From Euwallacea fornicatus (lineage: Eukaryota > Arthropoda > Insecta > Coleoptera > Curculionidae), in assembly GCF_040115645.1 (NCBI RefSeq), contig NW_027096013.1, positions 744,001 to 808,000 of the forward strand: DNA of 64,000 nt. Direction: 5' to 3'. A program made the position numbers and the translations under genes. Below are positions 12,321 to 25,872 of this stretch, in pieces; positions within the stretch are counted from its first letter, which is position 1; each line of letters begins with the position of its first letter. The notes beneath the pieces are model-generated. The model was not told where the DNA came from. It did not search any database and saw nothing but the letters and a program-made list of their open reading frames with translations.

Positions 12321-15300
12321 GATTCAATAATGATGTGTTGTGGCATCTTCAAAATCTCGTCCAGCTGATTAATTTGGCACTTTGTTTAATAAATTTCGTC
12401 CTCATTTGCCGAAGTTATCGAGCTTCAAAGATTGAAAAGTCTCAAAAGTTCTGTGTTTGAGCACGTAAAGTACTATTTTTCTTGGAAATTCAGCAAGATG
12501 CAATCATGATTTGTTGTGACATCTTAAAGATCTCTTCGAGCTGATTAATTTGACACTTTGTTTAACAAATTTGGTCCTCATTTGCCGAAGTTATCGAGCT
12601 TCAAAGTTTGAAAAGCCAAAAAAGTTGTGTGTTTGAGCACATAAAGTACTATTTTCCTTGGAAATGCTACAAGACGCAATAATGACGTGTTGTGGCATCT
12701 TCAAAATCTCGTCGAGCTGATTAATTTGGCACTTTGTTTAACAAGTTTGGTCCTCATTTGCCGAAGTTATCGAGCTTCAAAATTTGAAAAGTCACAAAAG
12801 TTGTGTGTTTGAGCACATAAAGTATTATTTTCCTTGGAAATGCAACAAGATGCAATCATGATGTGGTGTGATATATTAAAGATCTCGTCGAGCTGATGAA
12901 TTTGCCACTTTGTTTAACAAATTTGGTCCTCATTTACCGATGTTATCGAGCTTCGAAATTTGAAAAGTCACAAAAGTTGTGTGTTTGAGCACATAAAGTA
13001 CTATTTTTCTTGGAAATTCAACAAGATGCAATCATGATTTGTTGTGACATCTTAAAGATCTCGTCGAGCTGATTAATTTGGCACTTTGTTTAACAAATTT
13101 GGTCCTCATTTGCCGAAGTTATCGAGCTTCAAATTTTGAAAAGTCTCAAAAGTTGTGTGTTTGAGCACGTAAAGTACTATTTTTCTTGGAAATTCAACAA
13201 GATGCAATCATGATTTGTTATGACATCTTAAAGATCTCGTCGAGCTGATTAATTTAGCACTTTGTTTAACAAATTTGGTCCTCATTTGCCGAAGTTATCA
13301 AGCTTCAAAGTTTGAATAGTCTCAAAAGTTGTGAGTTTGAGCACGTAAAGTACTATTTTTCTTGGAAATTCAACAAGATGCAATCATGATTTGTTGTGAC
13401 ATCTTAAAGATCTCGTCGAGCTGATTAATTTGGCACTTTGTTTAACAAATTTGGTCCTCATTTGCCGAAGTTATCGAGCTTCAAATTTTGAAAAGTCTCA
13501 AAAGTTGTGTGTTTGAGCACGTAAAGTACTATTTTTCTTGGAAATTCAACAAGATGCAATCATGATTTGTTATGACATCTTAAAGATCTCGTCGAGCTGA
13601 TTAATTTAGCACTTTGTTTAACAAATTTGGTCCTCATTTGCCGAAGTTATCGAGCTTCAAATTTTGAAAAGTCTCAAAAGTTGTGTGTTTGAGCACGTAA
13701 AGTACTATTTTTCTTGGAAATTCAACAAGATGCAATCATGATTTGTTGTGACATCTTCAAAATCTCGTCGAGCTGATTAATTTGGCACTTTGTTTAACAA
13801 ATTTGGTCCTCATTTGCCGAAGTTATCGAGCTTCAAAATTTGAAAAGTCTCAAAAGATGTGTGTTTGAGCACACAAAGTACTATTTTCCTTGGAAATGCT
13901 ACAAGATGCAATCATGATGTGGTGTGACATCTTAAAGATCTCGTCGAGCTGATGAATTTGCCACTTTGTTTAACAAATTTGGTCCTCATTAGCCGAAGTT
14001 ATCGAGCTTCAAAGTTTGAAAAGTCTCAAAAGTTGTGTGTTTGAGCGCGTAAAGTACTATTTTTCTTGCAAATTCAACAAGATTCAATAATGATGTGTTG
14101 TGGCATCTTCAAAATCTCGTCGAGCTGATTAATTTGACACTTTGTTTAACAAATTTGGTCCTCATTTGCCGAGGTTATCAAGCTTCAAAGTTTGAATAGT
14201 CTCAAAAGTTGTGAGTTTGAGCACGTAAAGTACTATTTTTCTTGGAAATTCAACAAGATGCAATCATGATTTGTTGTGACATCTTAAAGATCGCGTCGAG
14301 CTGATTAATTTGACACTTTGTTTAACAAATTTGGTCCTCATTTGCCGAGGTTATCAAGCTTCAAAGTTTGAATAGTCTCAAAAGTTGTGAGTTTGAGCAC
14401 GTAAAGTACTATTTTTCTTGGAAATTCAACAAGATGCAATCATGATTTGTTGTGACATCTTAAAGATCGCGTCGAGCTGATTAATTTGACACTTTGTTTA
14501 ACAAATTTGGTCCTCATTTGCCGAGGTTATCAAGCTTCAAAGTTTGAATAGTCTCAAAAGTTGTGAGTTTGAGCACGTAAAGTACTATTTTTCTTGGAAA
14601 TTCAACAAGATGCAATCATGATTTGTTATGACATCTTAAAGATCTCGTCGAGCTGATTAATTTAGCACTTTGTTTAACAAATTTGGTCCTCATTTGCCGA
14701 AGTTGTCGAGCTTCAAATTTTGAAAAGTCTCAAAAGTTGTGTGTTTGAGCACGTAAAGTACTATTTTTCTTGGAAATTCAACAAGATGCAATCATGATTT
14801 GTTGTGACATCTTCAAAATCTCGTCGAGCTGATGAATTTGCCACTTTGTTTAACAAATTTGGTCCTCATTTGCCGAAGTTATCGAGCTTCAAATTTTGAA
14901 AAGTCTCAAAAGTTGTGTGTTTGAGCACGTAAAGTACTATTTTTCTTGGAAATTCAACAAGATGCAATCATGATGTGGTGTGACATCTTAAAGATCTCGT
15001 CGAGCTGATGAATTTGCCACTTTGTTTAACAAATTTGGTCCTCATTAGCCGAAGTTATCGAGCTTCAAAGTTTGAAAAGTCTCAAAAGTTGTGTGTTTGA
15101 GCGCGTAAAGTACTATTTTTCTTGCAAATTCAACAAGATTCAATAATGATGTGTTGTGGCATCTTCAAAATCTCGTCGAGCTGATTAATTTGACACTTTG
15201 TTTAACAAATTTGGTCCTCATTTGCCGAGGTTATCAAGCTTCAAAGTTTGAATAGTCTCAAAAGTTGTGAGTTTGAGCACGTAAAGTACTATTTTTCTTG

Positions 15301-16544
15301 GAAATTCAACAAGATGCAATCATGATTTGTTGTGACATCTTAAAGATCGCGTCGAGCTGATTAATTTGACACTTTGTTTAACAAATTTGGTCCTCATTAG
15401 CCGAAGTTATCAAGCTTCAAAATTTGAAAAGTCTCAAAAGATGTGTGTTTGAGCACGTAAAGTACTATTTTCCTTGCAAATTCAACAAGATTCAATAATG
15501 ATGTGTTGTGGCATCTTCAAAATCTCGTCGAGCTGATTAATTTGGCACTTTGTTTAACAAATTTGGTCCTCATTTGCCGAAGTTATCGAGCTTCAAAGTT
15601 TGAAAAGTCAAAAAAGTTGTTTGTTTGATCACCTAAAGTACTATTTCTCGTGGAAATCCAACAAGATTCAATAATGATGTGTTGTGGCATCTTCAAAATC
15701 TCGTCGAGCTGATTAATTTGACACTTTGTTTAACAAATTTGGTCCTCATTTGCCGAAGTTATCGAGCTTCAAATTTTGAAAAGTCTCAAAAGTTCTGTGT
15801 TTGAGCACGTAAAGTACTATTTTTCTTGGAAATTCAACAAGATGCAATCATGATTTGTTGTGGCATCTTCAAAATCTCGTCGAGCTGAGTAATTTGACAC
15901 TTTGTTTAACAAATTTGGTCCTCATTTGCCGAAGTTATCGAGCTTCAAAGTTTGAAATGTCTCAAAAGTTCTGTGTTTGAGCACGTAAAGTACTATTTTT
16001 CGTGCAAATTCAACAAGATTCAATAATGATGTGTTGTGGCATCTTCAAAATCTCGTCGAGCTGATTAATTTGACACTTTGTTTAACAAATTTGGTCCTCA
16101 TTTGCCGAGGTTATCAAGCTTCAAAGTTTGAATAGTCTCAAAAGTTGTGAGTTTGAGCACGTAAAGTACTATTTTTCTTGGAAATTCAACAAGATGCAAT
16201 CATGATTTGTTGTGACATCTTAAAGATCGCGTCGAGCTGATTAATTTGACACTTTGTTTAACAAATTTGGTCCTCATTAGCCGAAGTTATCAAGCTTCAA
16301 AATTTGAAAAGTCTCAAAAGATGTGTGTTTGAGCACGTAAAGTACTATTTTCCTTGCAAATTCAACAAGATTCAATAATGATGTGTTGTGGCATCTTCAA
16401 AATCTCGTCGAGCTGATTAATTTGACACTTTGTTTAACAAATTTGGTCCTCATTTGCCGAAGTTATCGAGCTTCAAAGTTTGAAATGTCTCAAAAGTTGT
16501 GTGTTTGAGCACGTAAAGTACTATTTTTCTTGCAAATTCAACAA
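12321..16544 (+). repeat. HOR family H, copy 3 (24 monomers)
   Basis: Matches copy 2 monomer by monomer, including the six-monomer insertion (14,257-15,312), except for two extra monomers. The pair 13,025-13,376 is repeated as 13,377-13,728, and the second monomer of the first pair is chimeric (see 13,201). Confidence 0.85.
13201..13376 (+). repeat. Chimeric junction monomer in H copy 3
   Basis: The left part is 'gttatgac' with 'tttagcac', as in its sister monomer at 13,553. The right part switches to 'gaagttatcaag', 'tttgaatag' and 'gttgtgag', the type normally attached to 'aggttatcaag' monomers. The switch falls between about internal positions 93 and 100. It marks the breakpoint of the two-monomer gain that separates copy 3 from copy 2. 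Confidence 0.75.
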
Positions 16545-19500
16545 GATTCAATAATGATGTGTTGTGGCATCTTCAAAATCTCGTCCAGCTGATTAATTTG
16601 GCACTTTGTTTAATAAATTTCGTCCTCATTTGCCGAAGTTATCGAGCTTCAAAGATTGAAAAGTCTCAAAAGTTCTGTGTTTGAGCACGTAAAGTACTAT
16701 TTTTCTTGGAAATTCAGCAAGATGCAATCATGATTTGTTGTGACATCTTAAAGATCTCTTCGAGCTGATTAATTTGACACTTTGTTTAACAAATTTGGTC
16801 CTCATTTGCCGAAGTTATCGAGCTTCAAAGTTTGAAAAGCCAAAAAAGTTGTGTGTTTGAGCACATAAAGTACTATTTTCCTTGGAAATGCTACAAGACG
16901 CAATAATGACGTGTTGTGGCATCTTCAAAATCTCGTCGAGCTGATTAATTTGGCACTTTGTTTAACAAGTTTGGTCCTCATTTGCCGAAGTTATCGAGCT
17001 TCAAAATTTGAAAAGTCACAAAAGTTGTGTGTTTGAGCACATAAAGTATTATTTTCCTTGGAAATGCAACAAGATGCAATCATGATGTGGTGTGATATAT
17101 TAAAGATCTCGTCGAGCTGATGAATTTGCCACTTTGTTTAACAAATTTGGTCCTCATTTACCGATGTTATCGAGCTTCGAAATTTGAAAAGTCACAAAAG
17201 TTGTGTGTTTGAGCACATAAAGTACTATTTTTCTTGGAAATTCAACAAGATGCAATCATGATTTGTTGTGACATCTTAAAGATCTCGTCGAGCTGATTAA
17301 TTTGGCACTTTGTTTAACAAATTTGGTCCTCATTTGCCGAAGTTATCGAGCTTCAAATTTTGAAAAGTCTCAAAAGTTGTGTGTTTGAGCACGTAAAGTA
17401 CTATTTTTCTTGGAAATTCAACAAGATGCAATCATGATTTGTTATGACATCTTAAAGATCTCGTCGAGCTGATTAATTTAGCACTTTGTTTAACAAATTT
17501 GGTCCTCATTTGCCGAAGTTATCGAGCTTCAAATTTTGAAAAGTCTCAAAAGTTGTGTGTTTGAGCACGTAAAGTACTATTTTTCTTGGAAATTCAACAA
17601 GATGCAATCATGATTTGTTGTGACATCTTCAAAATCTCGTCGAGCTGATTAATTTGGCACTTTGTTTAACAAATTTGGTCCTCATTTGCCGAAGTTATCG
17701 AGCTTCAAAATTTGAAAAGTCTCAAAAGATGTGTGTTTGAGCACACAAAGTACTATTTTCCTTGGAAATGCTACAAGATGCAATCATGATGTGGTGTGAC
17801 ATCTTAAAGATCTCGTCGAGCTGATGAATTTGCCACTTTGTTTAACAAATTTGGTCCTCATTAGCCGAAGTTATCGAGCTTCAAAGTTTGAAAAGTCTCA
17901 AAAGTTGTGTGTTTGAGCGCGTAAAGTACTATTTTTCTTGCAAATTCAACAAGATTCAATAATGATGTGTTGTGGCATCTTCAAAATCTCGTCGAGCTGA
18001 TTAATTTGACACTTTGTTTAACAAATTTGGTCCTCATTTGCCGAGGTTATCAAGCTTCAAAGTTTGAATAGTCTCAAAAGTTGTGAGTTTGAGCACGTAA
18101 AGTACTATTTTTCTTGGAAATTCAACAAGATGCAATCATGATTTGTTGTGACATCTTAAAGATCGCGTCGAGCTGATTAATTTGACACTTTGTTTAACAA
18201 ATTTGGTCCTCATTAGCCGAAGTTATCAAGCTTCAAAATTTGAAAAGTCTCAAAAGATGTGTGTTTGAGCACGTAAAGTACTATTTTCCTTGCAAATTCA
18301 ACAAGATTCAATAATGATGTGTTGTGGCATCTTCAAAATCTCGTCGAGCTGATTAATTTGGCACTTTGTTTAACAAATTTGGTCCTCATTTGCCGAAGTT
18401 ATCGAGCTTCAAAGTTTGAAAAGTCAAAAAAGTTGTTTGTTTGATCACCTAAAGTACTATTTCTCGTGGAAATCCAACAAGATTCAATAATGATGTGTTG
18501 TGGCATCTTCAAAATCTCGTCGAGCTGATTAATTTGACACTTTGTTTAACAAATTTGGTCCTCATTTGCCGAAGTTATCGAGCTTCAAATTTTGAAAAGT
18601 CTCAAAAGTTCTGTGTTTGAGCACGTAAAGTACTATTTTTCTTGGAAATTCAACAAGATGCAATCATGATTTGTTGTGGCATCTTCAAAATCTCGTCGAG
18701 CTGAGTAATTTGACACTTTGTTTAACAAATTTGGTCCTCATTTGCCGAAGTTATCGAGCTTCAAAGTTTGAAATGTCTCAAAAGTTCTGTGTTTGAGCAC
18801 GTAAAGTACTATTTTTCGTGCAAATTCAACAAGATTCAATAATGATGTGTTGTGGCATCTTCAAAATCTCGTCGAGCTGATTAATTTGACACTTTGTTTA
18901 ACAAATTTGGTCCTCATTTGCCGAGGTTATCAAGCTTCAAAGTTTGAATAGTCTCAAAAGTTGTGAGTTTGAGCACGTAAAGTACTATTTTTCTTGGAAA
19001 TTCAACAAGATGCAATCATGATTTGTTGTGACATCTTAAAGATCGCGTCGAGCTGATTAATTTGACACTTTGTTTAACAAATTTGGTCCTCATTAGCCGA
19101 AGTTATCAAGCTTCAAAATTTGAAAAGTCTCAAAAGATGTGTGTTTGAGCACGTAAAGTACTATTTTCCTTGCAAATTCAACAAGATTCAATAATGATGT
19201 GTTGTGGCATCTTCAAAATCTCGTCGAGCTGATTAATTTGGCACTTTGTTTAACAAATTTGGTCCTCATTTGCCGAAGTTATCGAGCTTCAAAGTTTGAA
19301 AAGTCAAAAAAGTTGTTTGTTTGATCACCTAAAGTACTATTTCTCGTGGAAATCCAACAAGATGCAATCATGATTTGTTGTGGCATCTTCAAAATCTCGT
19401 CGAGCTGATTAATTTGACACTTTGTTTAACAAATTTGGTCCTCATTTGCCGAAGTTATCGAGCTTCAAAGTTTGAAATGTCTCAAAAGTTCTGTGTTTGA

Positions 19501-19888
19501 GCACGTAAAGTACTATTTTTCTTGGAAATTCAACAAGATGCAATCATGATTTGTTGTGACATCTTAAAGATCTCTTCGAGCTGATTAATTTGACACTTTG
19601 TTTAACAAATTTGGTCCTCATTTGCCGAAGTTATCGAGCTTCAAATTTTGAAAAGTCAAAAAAGTTGTTTGTTTGATCACCTAAAGTACTATTTCTCGTG
19701 GAAATCCAACAAGATGCAATCATGATTTGTTGTGGCATCTTCAAAATCTCGTCGAGCTGATTAATTTGACACTTTGTTTAACAAATTTGGTCCTCATTTG
19801 CCGAAGTTATCGAGCTTCAAAGTTTGAAATGTCTCAAAAGTTGTGTGTTTGAGCACGTAAAGTACTATTTTTCTTGCAAATTCAACAA
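16545..19888 (+). repeat. HOR family H, copy 4 (19 monomers)
   Basis: Lacks the six-monomer insertion of copies 2 and 3. It contains two five-monomer-type sub-blocks in tandem (17,953-18,832 and, shortened, 18,833-19,536). It ends with two extra monomers relative to copy 5, the first being the hybrid at 19,537. Confidence 0.85.
19537..19712 (+). repeat. Chimeric junction monomer in H copy 4
   Basis: The left part is the 'tctcttcgagc' type followed by 'caaattttg', as at 22,881. From about internal position 118 it switches to 'gtcaaaaaagttgtttg' and 'tgatcacct', the right end of the monomer at 19,185. Flanking monomers 19,361 and 19,713 are the same type, as expected for a two-monomer duplication made by an out-of-register exchange. 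Confidence 0.75.
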
Positions 19889-22880
19889 GATTCAATAATG
19901 ATGTGTTGTGGCATCTTCAAAATCTCGTCCAGCTGATTAATTTGGCACTTTGTTTAATAAATTTCGTCCTCATTTGCCGAAGTTATCGAGCTTCAAAGAT
20001 TGAAAAGTCTCAAAAGTTCTGTGTTTGAGCACGTAAAGTACTATTTTTCTTGGAAATTCAGCAAGATGCAATCATGATTTGTTGTGACATCTTAAAGATC
20101 TCTTCGAGCTGATTAATTTGACACTTTGTTTAACAAATTTGGTCCTCATTTGCCGAAGTTATCGAGCTTCAAAGTTTGAAAAGCCAAAAAAGTTGTGTGT
20201 TTGAGCACATAAAGTACTATTTTCCTTGGAAATGCTACAAGACGCAATAATGACGTGTTGTGGCATCTTCAAAATCTCGTCGAGCTGATTAATTTGGCAC
20301 TTTGTTTAACAAGTTTGGTCCTCATTTGCCGAAGTTATCGAGCTTCAAAATTTGAAAAGTCACAAAAGTTGTGTGTTTGAGCACATAAAGTATTATTTTC
20401 CTTGGAAATGCAACAAGATGCAATCATGATGTGGTGTGATATATTAAAGATCTCGTCGAGCTGATGAATTTGCCACTTTGTTTAACAAATTTGGTCCTCA
20501 TTTACCGATGTTATCGAGCTTCGAAATTTGAAAAGTCACAAAAGTTGTGTGTTTGAGCACATAAAGTACTATTTTTCTTGGAAATTCAACAAGATGCAAT
20601 CATGATTTGTTGTGACATCTTAAAGATCTCGTCGAGCTGATTAATTTGGCACTTTGTTTAACAAATTTGGTCCTCATTTGCCGAAGTTATCGAGCTTCAA
20701 ATTTTGAAAAGTCTCAAAAGTTGTGTGTTTGAGCACGTAAAGTACTATTTTTCTTGGAAATTCAACAAGATGCAATCATGATTTGTTATGACATCTTAAA
20801 GATCTCGTCGAGCTGATTAATTTAGCACTTTGTTTAACAAATTTGGTCCTCATTTGCCGAAGTTATCGAGCTTCAAATTTTGAAAAGTCTCAAAAGTTGT
20901 GTGTTTGAGCACGTAAAGTACTATTTTTCTTGGAAATTCAACAAGATGCAATCATGATTTGTTGTGACATCTTCAAAATCTCGTCGAGCTGATTAATTTG
21001 GCACTTTGTTTAACAAATTTGGTCCTCATTTGCCGAAGTTATCGAGCTTCAAAATTTGAAAAGTCTCAAAAGATGTGTGTTTGAGCACACAAAGTACTAT
21101 TTTCCTTGGAAATTCAACAAGATGCAATCATGATGTGGTGTGACATCTTAAAGATCTCGTCGAGCTGATGAATTTGCCACTTTGTTTAACAAATTTGGTC
21201 CTCATTAGCCGAAGTTATCGAGCTTCAAAGTTTGAAAAGTCTCAAAAGTTGTGTGTTTGAGCGCGTAAAGTACTATTTTTCTTGCAAATTCAACAAGATT
21301 CAATAATGATGTGTTGTGGCATCTTCAAAATCTCGTCGAGCTGATTAATTTGACACTTTGTTTAACAAATTTGGTCCTCATTTGCCGAGGTTATCAAGCT
21401 TCAAAGTTTGAATAGTCTCAAAAGTTGTGAGTTTGAGCACGTAAAGTACTATTTTTCTTGGAAATTCAACAAGATGCAATCATGATTTGTTGTGACATCT
21501 TAAAGATCGCGTCGAGCTGATTAATTTGACACTTTGTTTAACAAATTTGGTCCTCATTAGCCGAAGTTATCAAGCTTCAAAATTTGAAAAGTCTCAAAAG
21601 ATGTGTGTTTGAGCACGTAAAGTACTATTTTCCTTGCAAATTCAACAAGATTCAATAATGATGTGTTGTGGCATCTTCAAAATCTCGTCGAGCTGATTAA
21701 TTTGGCACTTTGTTTAACAAATTTGGTCCTCATTTGCCGAAGTTATCGAGCTTCAAAGTTTGAAAAGTCAAAAAAGTTGTTTGTTTGATCACCTAAAGTA
21801 CTATTTCTCGTGGAAATCCAACAAGATTCAATAATGATGTGTTGTGGCATCTTCAAAATCTCGTCGAGCTGATTAATTTGACACTTTGTTTAACAAATTT
21901 GGTCCTCATTTGCCGAAGTTATCGAGCTTCAAATTTTGAAAAGTCTCAAAAGTTCTGTGTTTGAGCACGTAAAGTACTATTTTTCTTGGAAATTCAACAA
22001 GATGCAATCATGATTTGTTGTGGCATCTTCAAAATCTCGTCGAGCTGAGTAATTTGACACTTTGTTTAACAAATTTGGTCCTCATTTGCCGAAGTTATCG
22101 AGCTTCAAAGTTTGAAATGTCTCAAAAGTTCTGTGTTTGAGCACGTAAAGTACTATTTTTCGTGCAAATTCAACAAGATTCAATAATGATGTGTTGTGGC
22201 ATCTTCAAAATCTCGTCGAGCTGATTAATTTGACACTTTGTTTAACAAATTTGGTCCTCATTTGCCGAGGTTATCAAGCTTCAAAGTTTGAATAGTCTCA
22301 AAAGTTGTGAGTTTGAGCACGTAAAGTACTATTTTTCTTGGAAATTCAACAAGATGCAATCATGATTTGTTGTGACATCTTAAAGATCGCGTCGAGCTGA
22401 TTAATTTGACACTTTGTTTAACAAATTTGGTCCTCATTAGCCGAAGTTATCAAGCTTCAAAATTTGAAAAGTCTCAAAAGATGTGTGTTTGAGCACGTAA
22501 AGTACTATTTTCCTTGCAAATTCAACAAGATTCAATAATGATGTGTTGTGGCATCTTCAAAATCTCGTCGAGCTGATTAATTTGGCACTTTGTTTAACAA
22601 ATTTGGTCCTCATTTGCCGAAGTTATCGAGCTTCAAAGTTTGAAAAGTCAAAAAAGTTGTTTGTTTGATCACCTAAAGTACTATTTCTCGTGGAAATCCA
22701 ACAAGATGCAATCATGATTTGTTGTGGCATCTTCAAAATCTCGTCGAGCTGATTAATTTGACACTTTGTTTAACAAATTTGGTCCTCATTTGCCGAAGTT
22801 ATCGAGCTTCAAAGTTTGAAATGTCTCAAAAGTTCTGTGTTTGAGCACGTAAAGTACTATTTTTCTTGGAAATTCAACAA
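19889..22880 (+). repeat. HOR family H, copy 5 (17 monomers)
   Basis: Follows copy 4 position by position for 17 monomers at an offset of 3,344 bp. The one difference I noticed is the junction at 21,112-21,121 ('ggaaattcaac' where other copies have 'ggaaatgctac'). It then passes directly into family K at 22,881, where the 'tctcttcgagc' monomer carries 'gatgtgtg'. Confidence 0.85.
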
Positions 22881-25872
22881 GATGCAATCATGATTTGTTG
22901 TGACATCTTAAAGATCTCTTCGAGCTGATTAATTTGACACTTTGTTTAACAAATTTGGTCCTCATTTGCCGAAGTTATCGAGCTTCAAATTTTGAAAAGT
23001 CTCAAAAGATGTGTGTTTGAGCACATAAAGTACTATTTTCCTTGGAAATTCAACAAGATGCAATAATGATGTGTTGTGGCATCTTCAAAATCTCGTCGAG
23101 CTGATTAATTTGACACTTTGTTTAACAAATTTGGTCCTCATTTGCCGAAGTTATCGAGCTTCAAAGTTTGAAAAGTCACAAAAGTTGTGAGTTTGAGCAC
23201 GTAAAGTACTATTTTTCTTGCAAATTCAACAAGATTCAATAATGATGTGTTGTGGCATCTTCAAAATCTCGTCGAGCTGATTAATTTGGCACTTTGTTTA
23301 ACTAATTTGGTCCTCATTTGCCGAAGTTATCGAGCTTCAAAATTTGAAAAGTCTCAAAAGATGTGTGTTTGAGCACAAAAAGTACTATTTTCCTTGGAAA
23401 TGCTACAAGATGCAATCATGATGTGGTGTGACATCTTAAAGATCTCGTCGAGCTGATGAATTTGCCACTTTGTTTAACAAATTTGGTCCTCATTTGCCGA
23501 AGTTATCGAGCTTCAAAGTTTGAAAAGTCTCAAAAGTTGTGTGTTTGAGCGCGTAAAGTACTATTTTTCTTGCAAATTCAACAAGATTCAATAATGATGT
23601 GTTGTGGCATCTTCAAAATCTCGTCGAGCTGATTAATTTGACACTTTGTTTAACAAATTTGGTCCTCATTTGCCGACGTTATCCAGCTTCAAAGTTTGAA
23701 GAGTCTCAAAAGTTGTGTGTTTGTGCACGTAAAGTACTATTTTTCTTGGAAATTCAACAAGATGCAATCATGATTTGTTGTGACATCTTAAAGATCTCGT
23801 CGAGCTGATTAATTTGACACTTTGTTTAACAAATTTGGTCCTCATTTGCCGAAGTTATCGAGCTTCAAAGTTTGAAAAGCCAAAAAAGTTGTGTATTTGA
23901 GCACATAAAGTACTATTTTCCTTGGAAATGCTACAAGACGCAATAATGACGTGTTGTGGCATCTTCAAAATCTCGTCGAGCTGATTAATTTGGCACTTTG
24001 TTTAACAAATTTGGTCCTCATTTGCCGAAGTTATCGAGCTTCAAAGTTTGAAAAGTCACAAAAGTTGTGTGTTTGAGCACATAAAGTACTATTTTTCTTG
24101 GAACTTCAACAAGATGCAATCATGATTTGTTGTGACATCTTAAAGATCTCGTCGAGCTGATTAATTTGACACTTTGTTTAACAAATTTGGTCCTCATTTG
24201 CCGAGGTTATCAAGCTTCAAAGTTTGAATAGTCTCAAAAGTTGTGAGTTTGAGCACGTAAAGTACTATTTTTCTTGGAAATGCAACAAGATGCAATCATG
24301 ATTTGTTGTGACATCTTAAAGATCTCGTCAAGCTGATTAATTTGACACTTTGTTTAACAAATTTGGTCCTCATTTGCCGAGGTTATCAAGCTTCAAAGGT
24401 TGAATAGTCTCAAAAGTTGTGAGTTTGAGCACGTAAAGTACTATTTTTCTTGGAAATTCAACAAGATGCAATCATGATGTGGTGTGACATCTTAAAGATC
24501 TCGTCGAGCTGATTAATTTGACACTTTGTTTAACAAATTTGGTCCTCATTTGCCGAGGTTATCCAGCTTCAAAGTTTGAAGAGTCTCAAAAGTTGTGTAT
24601 TTGAGCACGTAAAGTACTATTTTTCTTGGAAATTCAACAAGATTCAATAATGATGTGTAGTGGCATCTTCAAAATCTCGTCGAGCTGATTAATTTGGCAC
24701 TTGGTTTAACAAATTTGGTCCTCATTTGCCGAAGTTATCGAGCTTCAAAGTTTGAAAAGTCTCAAAAGTTCTGTGTTTGAGCACGTAAAGTACTATTTTT
24801 CTTGGAAATTCAACAAGATGCAATCATGATTTGTTGTGACATCTTAAAGATCTCGTCGAGCTGATTAATTTGACACTTTGTTTAACAAATTTGGTCCTCA
24901 TTTGCCGAAGTTATCGAGCTTCGAAATTTGAAAAGTCACAAAAGTTGTGTGTTTGAGCACATAAAGTACTATTTTTCTTGGAACTTCAACAAGATGCAAT
25001 CATGATTTGTTGTGACATCTTAAAGATCTCGTCGAGCTGATTAATTTGACACTTTGTTTAACAAATTTGGTCCTCATTTGCCGAGGTTATCAAGCTTCAA
25101 AGTTTGAATAGTCTCAAAAGTTGTGAGTTTGAGCACGTAAAGTACTATTTTTCTTGGAAATTCAACAAGATGCAATCATGATTTGTTGTGACATCTTAAA
25201 GATCGCGTCGAGCTGATTAATTTGACACTTTGTTTAACAAATTTGGTCCTCATTAGCCGAAGTTATCAAGCTTCAAAATTTGAAAAGTCTCAAAAGATGT
25301 GTGTTTGAGCACGTAAAGTACTATTTTCCTTGCAAATTCAACAAGATTCAATAATGATGTGTTGTGGCATCTTCAAAATCTCGTCGAGCTGATTAATTTG
25401 GCACTTTGTTTAACAAATTTGGTCCTCATTTGCCGAAGTTATCGAGCTTCAAATTTTGAAAAGTCTCAAAAGTTGTGTGTTTGAGCACGTAAAGTACTAT
25501 TTTCCTTGCAAATTCAACAAGATGCAATCATGATTTGTTGTGGCATCTTCAAAATCTCGTCGAGCTGAGTAATTTGACACTTTGTTTAACAAATTTGGTC
25601 CTCATTTGCCGAAGTTATCGAGCTTCAAAGTTTGAAAAGTCAAAAAAGTTGTTTGTTTGATCACCTAAAGTACTATTTCTCGTGGAAATCCAACAAGATG
25701 CAATCATGATTTGTTGTGGCATCTTCAAAATCTCGTCGAGCTGATTAATTTGACACTTTGTTTAACAAATTTGGTCCTCATTTGCCGAAGTTATCGAGCT
25801 TCAAAGTTTGAAATGTCTCAAAAGTTCTGTGTTTGAGCACGTAAAGTACTATTTTTCTTGGAAATTCAACAA
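22881..25872 (+). repeat. HOR family K, copy 1 (17 monomers)
   Basis: The marker order is 'tctcttcgagc', 'gatgcaataatg' (A/B hybrid), a type B monomer with 'actaattt', 'gtggtgtgac', 'gacgttatccag', 'aaaagccaaaaaag', 'gacgcaataatgacg', 'aggttatcaag', 'gtcaagctg', 'gtggtgtgac' with 'aggttatccag', then 'gtagtggc' with 'cacttgg'. The last monomers (25,169-25,872) are 'gatcgcg' and 'gtcaaaaaag' types borrowed from family H, so this copy is an H/K mosaic. Confidence 0.8.
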
